A stretch of 46,783 nucleotides of DNA from Actinobacteria bacterium OV450 (lineage in GTDB: Bacteria > Actinomycetota > Actinomycetes > Streptomycetales > Streptomycetaceae). Position numbers and translations under genes: made by a program. The notes beneath the pieces are model-generated. The model was not told the DNA's origin and searched no databases. It saw nothing but the letters and a program-made list of their open reading frames with translations. How positions within the stretch are numbered: the first letter of the stretch is position 1; each line of letters opens with the position of its first letter. The stretch is from assembly GCA_001298555.1 (NCBI GenBank), contig LJCW01000365.1:1-46783 (forward strand), read 5' to 3'. Positions 25,962 to 33,047 of this stretch are shown piece after piece.

Positions 25962-26896
25962 GCGGCGGGCTCGCGGTCCCCGGAGGCCGTCAGGGCGGTC
26001 CGGACGACCGCGGCCTGCTGCTCGGGCCAGTCGCGGAGCTTGCGCGGGGTGACGTGCAGGACGGTCACCCCGAGCCGCTCCAGCGTCTCCCGCTTGCGGA
26101 CGGCCTCCGAGAACTCCTCGTCCTCGCCCTGCCGCGGCGCGCGGGTGTCGATCTCCAGCGCGACGGACTGCTCCGGCCAGAACGCGTCGACCCCGCCCAG
26201 GTGCGGGCCGCCCGGCAGCCGCAGATCGACGTTCCAGACCGGCTCGGGGAGCCCGTAGCCCCGTACGAGCTGGTACAGCCGGTCCTCGGCGAGGGCCCGG
26301 CCCTCCGCGAGCAGCGACTCGACGGCGTCCACGACGTGGGGACGGTTCAGCAGCCGGGCCACCGTCAGCTCCCGTACGACGGCGGCGGGTTCGCAGTGCC
26401 CGCCGCGCACCGCCTCGCTGAGCAGGCGGCGTACGGTGCCGGCGTCGGCGAGCTGCCCGACCGCGTCTGCCAGGGCCCGGGCCACCGGGGCGACGGGCAG
26501 CCCGGTCAGTTCCTGCGGGCGAGGCGGGGTGTGCGTGCGCACGATCCGTACGGTGCTGACGGAGCGCAGCCGGCGGGTGTGCGGCACCAGCACGTCGATC
26601 TGCGTGAGCGCGAGCAGCGCGGGCGCCGAGGCGAACCGGTACAGCGCGAGGGCCGCGAGGCCGGTGATCATGGCCTCCCCGCCGCGGCGGCCGGCGTACA
26701 GCAGGGCCGCGTGCAGGCGTTCCTCACTGGTCGCGGCGCCGGGGTGGAGGAGGAACACCCCCGGCAGGATCTCCTGCCAGGGCCGCCCGGCGGCTTCGGA
26801 GGCGCTGACGCCGTGCTCGCGGAGCTGGGCGAGGCTCATCACGCGGGGGCTGCTGGCGGTGAGGTGGGCGAGGGGGAGGGGCGCGTTGTGGTTCAT
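25937..26896 (-). CDS. AbiEi-like N-domain plus DUF559/Vsr-like nuclease fold protein
   Basis: This 319-residue protein has an N-terminal winged-helix resembling the AbiEi antitoxin domain (about residues 10-75) and a C-terminal domain resembling DUF559/Vsr nucleases (about 225-310). The latter keeps Asp237 in GGVDAFWP and Glu248-x-Asp250 in ALEIDT, followed by KRETLERLGVTVLHVTPRKL. No AbiEii toxin gene is adjacent, so it is not a classic abortive-infection pair. Similar solitary genes are common in actinomycetes and their function is unknown. No ribosome site precedes ATG 26896; a TTG at 26965 is an alternative, also without one. A strong hairpin separates it from the upstream pepN copy 2. 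Confidence 0.7.
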   Translation of the reverse strand: MNHNAPLPLAHLTASSPRVMSLAQLREHGVSASEAAGRPWQEILPGVFLLHPGAATSEERLHAALLYAGRRGGEAMITGLAALALYRFASAPALLALTQIDVLVPHTRRLRSVSTVRIVRTHTPPRPQELTGLPVAPVARALADAVGQLADAGTVRRLLSEAVRGGHCEPAAVVRELTVARLLNRPHVVDAVESLLAEGRALAEDRLYQLVRGYGLPEPVWNVDLRLPGGPHLGGVDAFWPEQSVALEIDTRAPRQGEDEEFSEAVRKRETLERLGVTVLHVTPRKLRDWPEQQAAVVRTALTASGDREPAAYLVVLPR

Positions 26897-27017
26897 GCGG
26901 CGGAGATTCCCGCTCGCCCCGGCCCCGCTAACCCCTGTTACGTTCTCGTCGACAAATCCGGACAAGCCCGCACTAAAGTACGGCCGTTCGAAAGCCGATA
27001 CCGTCGTTCGCCTCCCC

Positions 27018-27048
27018 CCGGCGGGGCCGGTCGGCCCGGCCCCGCCGG
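27018..27048 (-). terminator. Terminator of aminopeptidase N copy 2
   Basis: A perfect 13-bp GC-rich stem (27018-27030 with 27036-27048) and a 5-base loop start eight bases after the stop codon. Confidence 0.8.
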
Positions 27049-27055
27049 ACAGCCC

Positions 27056-29653
27056 CTAAACCGTCGCGGAGGCCCCGCCGGAGGCCGCGTCGCAGGCCTG
27101 CGCACGCAGCGCGCGGGCCAGGTCGTCACGGGCCTCCAGCACCAGGCGGCGCAGCGCCGGAGCGGCGCCGGCGTGCGCGGACAGCCAGGCGTCCGTGGCG
27201 GCGAGCGTCGCCTCGGAGTCCTCCAGCGACGGGTACAGGCCCTTCACCACGTGCATGGCGATCTGGATGGACCGCTCCGTCCAGATCCGCTCGATCACCT
27301 CGAAGTAGCGCCCCGCGTACGGCGCCAGCAGCGCCCGCTGCGAGGGCTGCTGCATACCGGCGATCGTCGCCTCCACCAGCGCGTTCGACAGTGCGTCCGA
27401 CTCGACGACCGCCGCCCACGCCTGGTCCTTGACCGCACCGGACGGCCGCGCCGCCAGGCACCGCACCTGGTGCCGCTTGCCCGACGCCGTGTCGTCGCGC
27501 ACCAGCTCGGCCGTCAGCACGGCCTCGTCCACCGCGCCGTGCGCGGCCAGCGGCAGCAGGAAGTCCCACCGCAGCTCCTGGTCCACCTCCAGCCCGTCGA
27601 TCCGCGCTGACCCGTCCAGCAGCCCCAGCAGCAGCTGGAAGTCGCCCTCCGTCGCCGCGCTCGCCGCGAAGAAGCGGGCCCAGGTCAGCTGGTGCTCCGA
27701 ACCCGGCTCCGCCCGGCGCAGCTCCTGGAGCGCGACCGCCGACAGCACCCGGCCGCCCTCCTCGCGCCAGTCGGCCGCCGCGTAGTGGGTGACCGCGGTC
27801 AGCGCCTGCGAGTGCAGCATCTGGAGCACGCCGACGTCCGTCTCACGGCCGGAGTGGGCCAGCACCAGGGCGACGAAGTCGCGCGCCGGCATCAGGCCGT
27901 CGCGCGTCAGGTTCCACAGCGCCGACCAGCACAGCGCCCGCGCCAGCGGATCGGCCACGTCCCCGAGCCGCCGGCGCAGCGTCTCCAGCGAGCCCTCGTC
28001 GAAGCGCATCTTGCAGTACGTGAGGTCGTCGTCGTTGACCAGCACCAGGTCGGGCCGCTCCTGCCCGGCCAGCTCCGGCACGGCCGTCCGCACGCCCGCC
28101 ACGTCCGCCTCGGCCCGGGCGTAGCGCACCAGCGAGCCGCCCTCCAGCCGGTACAGGCCGACCGCGACGCGGTGCGGGCGCCCCGCCGACGGAGTCGGCT
28201 GACCGGGCAGGGCGTCGGCCTCCTGGACCACGGCCAGCTCGGTCACCCGGCCGCCCGCGTCGTACGTCAGCACCGGAGTCAGCACGTTCACGCCGGCCGT
28301 CTGCAGCCACGCCCGCGACCACTCGGCCATGTCCCGCCCGGAGACCTCCGCGAGGACCGACAGCAGGTCGTCGAGCGTGGTGTTCCCGTACGCGTTGGCC
28401 TTGAAGTAGCGCCGCGCGCCCTCCAGGAACGCGTCCCGCCCGACGTACGCGACGAGCTGCTTGAGCACCGCCGCGCCCTTGGCGTACGTGATGCCGTCGA
28501 AGTTGAGCTTCGCGTCCTCCAGATCGCGGATGTCGGCCGTGATCGGGTGCGTGGAGGGCAGCTGGTCGGCCCGGTACGCCCACGCCTTGCGGTTGTTGGC
28601 GAACGTCACCCACGCCTGGTCGAAGCGGGTCGCCTCCACCTGGGAGAACGAGCCCATGAAGTCCGCGAAGGACTCCTTCAGCCACAGGTCGTCCCACCAC
28701 TTCATGGTGACGAGGTCGCCGAACCACATGTGGGCCATCTCGTGCAGGATCGTGTTGCAGCGCCGCTCGTACGCGGCCCGCGTCACCTTGCCGCGGAAGA
28801 TGTACTCCTCGCGGAAGGTCACCATTCCCGGGTTCTCCATCGCGCCCAGGTTGTACTCGGGCACGAACGCCTGGTCGTACTTCCCGAACGGGTACGGGTA
28901 GTCGAAGTGCTCGTGGAAGAAGTCGAAGCCCTGCTTGGTGACCAGGAAGACGTCGTCCGCGTCGAAGTGCTTCGCCAGCCCCTTGCGGCACATCGCGCCC
29001 AGCGGGATCGTCAGGTCCCCGCGCGTGTAGGTGTCCGTCACGTAGTGGTACGGGCCCGCCACCACACAGGTGATGTACGTGGAGATCGGCGCGGTCTCGG
29101 CGAAGCGGCGGGTCAGGCCCTCGCGGGACTCCTCGGCGCCGTTGCTCCAGACGTGCCAGCCCTCCGGCGCCGTCACCTCGAAGCGGTAGGGCGCCTTCAG
29201 GTCGGGCTGCTCGAAGTTCGCGTAGACCCGGCGGGCGTCGGCCGGCTCGTACTGCGTGTAGAGGTACACCTCGCCGTCCTCGGGGTCGACGAAGCGGTGC
29301 ATGCCCTCGCCCGTCCGGCTGTACGCGCAGTTCGCGTCCACCACCAGGACGTTCTCGGAGTCCAGCCCGGTCAGGGCGATCCGTGCCCCGTCGAAGACGG
29401 CGGACGGGTCCAGGGCGCGCCCGTTGAGGGTCACGGAGTTCACCGACGGGGCGACGAGGTCCGCGAAGGTGGCCGAGCCGGGGGTCGCCGCCCGGAAGCG
29501 GATCGTGGTCACCGAGCGGAAGGTCCGGGGGCCTTCGGCCGGTTCCGCCTCGTCCACGGCGGACGTCAGGTCGAGGGCGACCTCGTACCCGTCGACGGAC
29601 AGCAGCTCCGCCCGCTCGCGGGCCTCGTCACGGGACAGATTCTCTCCGGGCAC
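27056..29653 (-). CDS. pepN: Aminopeptidase N, M1 zinc metallopeptidase (copy 2)
   Basis: This 865-residue cytosolic peptidase is a paralogue of the 14116-16695 enzyme, sharing the same start (PGENLSRDEARERAELL against PGTNLTREEAQQRAKLL), GAMEN, zinc motif and closing residues. HEMAH carries catalytic Glu305 and the third zinc ligand lies in the downstream KESFA. Differences around the active site (HEMAHMWFGDLVTMKWW against HELAHMWFGDLVTMEWW) may shift specificity. GTG at 29653 has GAAGGAG upstream. It is divergent from the DsbA-like gene and followed by a strong hairpin. The two copies are separated by about 10 kb of other peptidase and redox genes, so this is an old duplication. Confidence 0.95.
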   Translation of the reverse strand: MPGENLSRDEARERAELLSVDGYEVALDLTSAVDEAEPAEGPRTFRSVTTIRFRAATPGSATFADLVAPSVNSVTLNGRALDPSAVFDGARIALTGLDSENVLVVDANCAYSRTGEGMHRFVDPEDGEVYLYTQYEPADARRVYANFEQPDLKAPYRFEVTAPEGWHVWSNGAEESREGLTRRFAETAPISTYITCVVAGPYHYVTDTYTRGDLTIPLGAMCRKGLAKHFDADDVFLVTKQGFDFFHEHFDYPYPFGKYDQAFVPEYNLGAMENPGMVTFREEYIFRGKVTRAAYERRCNTILHEMAHMWFGDLVTMKWWDDLWLKESFADFMGSFSQVEATRFDQAWVTFANNRKAWAYRADQLPSTHPITADIRDLEDAKLNFDGITYAKGAAVLKQLVAYVGRDAFLEGARRYFKANAYGNTTLDDLLSVLAEVSGRDMAEWSRAWLQTAGVNVLTPVLTYDAGGRVTELAVVQEADALPGQPTPSAGRPHRVAVGLYRLEGGSLVRYARAEADVAGVRTAVPELAGQERPDLVLVNDDDLTYCKMRFDEGSLETLRRRLGDVADPLARALCWSALWNLTRDGLMPARDFVALVLAHSGRETDVGVLQMLHSQALTAVTHYAAADWREEGGRVLSAVALQELRRAEPGSEHQLTWARFFAASAATEGDFQLLLGLLDGSARIDGLEVDQELRWDFLLPLAAHGAVDEAVLTAELVRDDTASGKRHQVRCLAARPSGAVKDQAWAAVVESDALSNALVEATIAGMQQPSQRALLAPYAGRYFEVIERIWTERSIQIAMHVVKGLYPSLEDSEATLAATDAWLSAHAGAAPALRRLVLEARDDLARALRAQACDAASGGASATV

Positions 29654-29777
29654 GTGCACTCCTTCGTGCGTGATCGCGATACCTGATCGAATCCTCGCAC
29701 GGGGGAATGCGCGAGGTCCTGGCCTGGTTGGGGAGGGGGAACACGACCACCGATGCCCACGTGACCCGAGGAGAGAC

Positions 29778-30425
29778 ATGGCCGACACCCAGGTGCGCGA
29801 GAAGACCCCGGTCGACTTCTGGTTCGACCCGCTCTGCCCCTGGGCCTGGATGACGTCCCGCTGGATGCTGGAGGTCGAGAAGGTCCGCGACGTCGAGGTG
29901 CGCTGGCACGTGATGAGCCTCGCCGTCCTCAACGAGAACAAGCTCGAAGAGCTGCCCGAGCGCTACCGCGAGATCCTCGGCCCCAAGGGCTGGGCCCCGG
30001 TCCGCGTCGTCATCGCGGCCCAGCAGAAGCACGGTGAAGAGGTCACCGGCAAGCTGTACACCGCGCTCGGCACCCGGATCCACAACGAGGACAAGGGCGC
30101 GACCCGCGAGGTCATCGCCGAGGCGCTGGCGGAGGTCGGCCTGCCGGCCGAGCTGCTCGCCTACGCCGACTCCGACGAGTACGACCAGGTGCTGCGCGAC
30201 TCCCACAACGACGGCATCGAGCGCGTCGGCCAGGAGGTCGGCACCCCGGTGATCTCCGTACCCGGCGCCGAGGGCGACGACGTGGCGTTCTTCGGACCGG
30301 TCGTGACGCCCACCCCGCGCGGCGAGGCCGCCGCCCGGCTGTGGGACGGCACCCTGCTGGTCGCCTCCACCCCCGGCTTCTACGAGATCAAGCGCACCCG
30401 CACCAAGGGCCCGTCCTTCGAGTAG
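29778..30425 (+). CDS. DsbA-family protein, mycothiol-dependent nitroreductase-like
   Basis: This 215-residue cytosolic protein has a thioredoxin fold with a helical insert. It closely resembles what I remember of mycobacterial Rv2466c: DFWFDPLCPW near the N-terminus, RWHVMSLAVLNENKL, and the cis-Pro region VGTPVISV. Rv2466c uses a CPWC motif with mycothiol; here the motif is CPWA (Cys20, Ala23), so the resolving cysteine is missing and a monothiol mechanism with mycothiol would be required. ATG at 29778 follows GAGGAGAG. It is convergent with sodF, with which it shares a terminator, and both suit an oxidative-stress role. Confidence 0.88.
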   Translation: MADTQVREKTPVDFWFDPLCPWAWMTSRWMLEVEKVRDVEVRWHVMSLAVLNENKLEELPERYREILGPKGWAPVRVVIAAQQKHGEEVTGKLYTALGTRIHNEDKGATREVIAEALAEVGLPAELLAYADSDEYDQVLRDSHNDGIERVGQEVGTPVISVPGAEGDDVAFFGPVVTPTPRGEAAARLWDGTLLVASTPGFYEIKRTRTKGPSFE

Positions 30426-30450
30426 GCCTGCCGGTCCGCCGGCGCACGCA

Positions 30451-30487
30451 GAAGACCCCCGCACGTCACGTCCGTGCGGGGGTCTTC
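30451..30487. terminator. Bidirectional terminator between DsbA-like gene and sodF
   Basis: A perfect 15-bp stem (GAAGACCCCCGCACG and its complement) closes a 7-base loop. Confidence 0.9.
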
Positions 30488-30531
30488 CGTCGAACGCCCC
30501 CTACGTGAAGGCTGAGAAGACGATCACGAGG

Positions 30532-30565
30532 CGGGGGCACCTCCCGGCCGAAGGCTGGGGGAGGG
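30532..30565. repeat. Extragenic palindrome of a probable dispersed family
   Basis: GGGGGCACCTCCC, then GGCCGAAGGCT, then GGGGGAGG forms an imperfect hairpin between the shared terminator and the sodF stop. It resembles a short extragenic palindrome I recall as frequent in Streptomyces genomes. No other copy is apparent in this window. Confidence 0.5.
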
Positions 30566-30581
30566 CTCGGTGGGGCTGTGA

Positions 30582-31238
30582 TCAGCCCTTGACGGGGATC
30601 AGCAGCGGGGTGTTCGCCTTGGCGTCGGCGTAGCGCCTGGCCACGTCCTGCCAGTTGACGACGTTCCACATGGCCTCGATGAAGTCCACCTTCTGGTTCT
30701 TGTACTGCAGGTAGAAGGCGTGCTCCCAGGCGTCGAAGACCAGGATCGGGGTGCTGGCGACACCGACGTTGCCCTGGTGGTCGTAGACCTGCTCGACGAC
30801 CAGGCGACCGCTGACGGGCTCGTACGCGAGCACGCCCCAGCCGGAGCCCTGCGTCGCGGAGGACGCGAAGGTCAGCTGCTTCTTGAACTTCGCGAAGGAG
30901 CCGAAGGACTCGGCGATGGCGTCCGCGAGCTCGCCGACGCCGTCCGCGGCGGTGGGCTCGCCGCCGCCCTCGCCGGTCTTCGGGCTGGCCATGTTGTGCC
31001 AGTAGATGCTGTGCAGGATGTGGCCGGAGAGGTGGAAGGCCAGGTTCTTCTCCAGGCCGTTCAGCGCGCCCCAGTTCTCCTTGTCGCGCGCCTCCTCCAG
31101 CTGCTCCAGCGTGGTGTTGGCGCCCGTGACGTAGGCCGCGTGGTGCTTGTCGTGGTGCAGCTCGATGATCTGCGGGTTGATCACCGGCTCCAGGGCCGCG
31201 TAGTCGTACGGAAGCTCAGGAAGCGTGTAGATGGCCAT
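30582..31238 (-). CDS. sodF: Iron superoxide dismutase
   Basis: This 218-residue cytosolic enzyme converts superoxide to oxygen and hydrogen peroxide. All four metal ligands are in place: His28 in ELHHDKHH, His76 in GHILHSIYW, and Asp169 and His173 in VFDAWEHAFY. Sequence alone does not settle Fe against Mn, but a Nur box 37 bases upstream marks it as the iron enzyme that streptomycetes repress with nickel when the nickel enzyme SodN is made. sodN is not in the window. ATG at 31238 has a purine-rich GAGGGGACCGG upstream. It is monocistronic and ends near an extragenic palindrome and a shared terminator. Confidence 0.95.
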   Translation of the reverse strand: MAIYTLPELPYDYAALEPVINPQIIELHHDKHHAAYVTGANTTLEQLEEARDKENWGALNGLEKNLAFHLSGHILHSIYWHNMASPKTGEGGGEPTAADGVGELADAIAESFGSFAKFKKQLTFASSATQGSGWGVLAYEPVSGRLVVEQVYDHQGNVGVASTPILVFDAWEHAFYLQYKNQKVDFIEAMWNVVNWQDVARRYADAKANTPLLIPVKG

Positions 31239-31275
31239 GCGTGTTATCCGGTCCCCTCAGCGTGCCAACTGCTTA

Positions 31276-31292
31276 TTGCAATCAATGCGCAA
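31276..31292 (-). promoter_or_regulatory. Nur box upstream of sodF
   Basis: Read on the minus strand this is TTGCGC-ATTGA-TTGCAA, which matches the Nur consensus tTGCaa-N5-ttGCAA that I remember from S. coelicolor at ten of twelve positions. It centres about 45 bases upstream of the start codon. Confidence 0.75.
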
Positions 31293-31348
31293 CTGCACGC
31301 TAGCAGCATCTATTCCGGCGATCACATAAGGGTCACCTCTGTGACGCA

Positions 31349-31410
31349 CGGGTGGGCCCCGTGTCCGTGAAACGCGGGTGGGCCCCGTGCGAACGCACGG
31401 GGCCCACCCG
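31349..31410 (-). terminator. Permease 1 terminator with a duplicated arm
   Basis: A perfect 17-bp stem pairs 31375-31391 with 31394-31410. The 15-base arm CGGGTGGGCCCCGTG is repeated 26 bases away at 31349-31363, so either copy can pair with the same partner strand. Confidence 0.85.
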
Positions 31411-31425
31411 GGGGACGGGGGTGTG

Positions 31426-32835
31426 TCAGCGGGCGGTCGCCGCCCGGCGCTGCATCACGTAGCCGGTCGCCGCGAGGGCCAGCGTGAGGCCGCCGGTGAA
31501 GACCACCTGGACCCGGGTGTCCTCGCCCAGGACCATCAGGACCAGGACCCCGGCCACTCCGGCCAGCGCCACCCAGGTCAGGTACGGGAAGCCCCACATC
31601 TTCACGACGAGCTTCCCGGGGGCCTCCCGCTCCAGCCGGCGCCGCAGCGTGAACTGCGAGACGGCGATGAAGCCCCAGACGACGAGGATGACCCCGCCGA
31701 CCATGTTCAGCAGCCAGGCGAACAGGGTGTCCGGGTACCAGTAGGACAGCAGCACGGTGACGAAGCCGAACCCGCAGGAGGCGAGCACCGCGCGCCGCGG
31801 CACCCGGCCGCTGACCTTGCCCAGCGCCTTGGGGCCCTGGCCGCGGGCGACGAGCGAGTAGGCCATGCGGGAGGAGCCGTAGATGTTGGCGTTCATCGCC
31901 GAGAGCAGGGCGATCAGGATGACCACGTTCATGATCTCGCCGGCGGCCGGGATGCCCAGGCGGTCCAGGGTGGCCGCGTACGGGCCCTGCTCGGTCACCG
32001 CCGGGTCGTTCCACGGCAGCAGCGTGACGATGACCAGCATGGAGCCGACGTAGACGATCGCGATCCGCCACATGGTGGTCTTCACGGCCCGGGCCACGCC
32101 CTTGACGGGGTCGTCCGACTCGGCGGCCGCGATGGTCACCGTCTCCAGGCCCCCGTACGCGACGACCGACGCGAGCAGCCCGACCAGCAGGCCGTCCGTG
32201 CCGCCCGGCAGGAACCCGCCGTCGTGCACCAGGTGCGCGGCGCCGGGGGCGGACGTGCCGGGCAGCATGCCGAGCACGGCCAGTACGCCCAGGCCCAGGA
32301 ACAGCGCGATCGCACCGATCTTGAGCGCGGCGAACCAGAACTCGAACTCGCCGAAGTGGGAGACGGCGGCCAGGTTGCTGCCGCAGAACAGCGCCATGAA
32401 GGCCAGTACCCACATCCACGACGGGGTGCCGGGGAACCAGCCGGTCATGATGTGCGCCGCGCCGATCGCCTCGATCGCCACGCCCACGCACAGCAGCGTC
32501 CAGAACATCCAGCCGGCGGTGAACCCGGCCCACGGGCCGATGGCCCGGTCCGCATGGACGGAGAAGGAACCGGAAGCGGGGTTCGCGGCGGACATCTCGC
32601 CGAGCATCCGCATCACGAACATCACGAGCAGTCCGGACACGGCGTACGCGATCACGATCGAGGGACCCGCGGCGGCGATGCCGGCGCCGGAGCCGACGAA
32701 GAGCCCGGCGCCGATGACCCCGCCGAGGGCGATCATCGAAAGGTGGCGCTGCTTGAGGCCGTTGCCGAGGGGGGACCCCGCGCCGCCCGAGGGGGGAGCG
32801 TCCTGGACGCGCGGCGCGGTGGATGTCTGACTCAT
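31426..32835 (-). CDS. Amino acid permease 1 (APC superfamily, AAT type)
   Basis: This 469-residue, 12-helix proton-coupled amino acid importer has the family hallmark GGVIGAGLFVGSG in helix 1 after a polar tail of ~25 residues, then EFEFWFAALKIGAIALF in the middle and WGFPYLTW near the C-terminus. The family includes GABA, proline, phenylalanine and D-Ala/D-Ser/Gly permeases; the substrate cannot be assigned. It is one of three similar genes within 5.5 kb. Two inverted GTCCGTT-N3-CGGAC elements lie 60-96 bases upstream, the same element as beside asd and the M28 peptidase. ATG at 32835 has no strong ribosome site. Confidence 0.92.
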   Translation of the reverse strand: MSQTSTAPRVQDAPPSGGAGSPLGNGLKQRHLSMIALGGVIGAGLFVGSGAGIAAAGPSIVIAYAVSGLLVMFVMRMLGEMSAANPASGSFSVHADRAIGPWAGFTAGWMFWTLLCVGVAIEAIGAAHIMTGWFPGTPSWMWVLAFMALFCGSNLAAVSHFGEFEFWFAALKIGAIALFLGLGVLAVLGMLPGTSAPGAAHLVHDGGFLPGGTDGLLVGLLASVVAYGGLETVTIAAAESDDPVKGVARAVKTTMWRIAIVYVGSMLVIVTLLPWNDPAVTEQGPYAATLDRLGIPAAGEIMNVVILIALLSAMNANIYGSSRMAYSLVARGQGPKALGKVSGRVPRRAVLASCGFGFVTVLLSYWYPDTLFAWLLNMVGGVILVVWGFIAVSQFTLRRRLEREAPGKLVVKMWGFPYLTWVALAGVAGVLVLMVLGEDTRVQVVFTGGLTLALAATGYVMQRRAATAR

Positions 32836-32894
32836 GAAGGTGGTGCCTGTCCGGTGTGCGGGTGGACGGGAGGAAGTGCCCCAGTCTCACCCGT

Positions 32895-32909
32895 GTCCGA
32901 TCAACGGAC
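32895..32909 (-). promoter_or_regulatory. GTCCGTT-N3-CGGAC element, site 3
   Basis: Read on the minus strand this is GTCCGTTGATCGGAC. It is paired with site 4, inverted, with a 7-base spacer and 22 bases centre to centre. Confidence 0.65.
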
Positions 32910-32916
32910 CTGCAAC

Positions 32917-32931
32917 GTCCGTTATTCGGAC
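32917..32931 (+). promoter_or_regulatory. GTCCGTT-N3-CGGAC element, site 4
   Basis: GTCCGTTATTCGGAC differs from site 2, beside the M28 peptidase, at one base. With site 3 it makes a 37-bp near-palindrome upstream of permease 1. Confidence 0.7.
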
Positions 32932-32996
32932 AACGGGATGACCGCCGGTGATCGTCCCCGCACTCTCGCGGCAGGACGCCGCAGGCGACACGGAAC

Positions 32997-33023
32997 GGCC
33001 CCCGCGCATCCGGCGCAGGGGCC
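32997..33023 (-). terminator. Terminator of permease 2
   Basis: An 11-bp stem with one mismatch (32997-33007 with 33013-33023) lies 25 bases past the permease 2 stop. Confidence 0.65.
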
Positions 33024-33047
33024 CGCTCCTTCACCGCCGCCGTGGGA

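Noticed and set aside
31239..31330. Riboswitch or T-box leader before sodF.
   Set aside because: The short AT-rich spacer is explained by the Nur box and no conserved aptamer features are visible.
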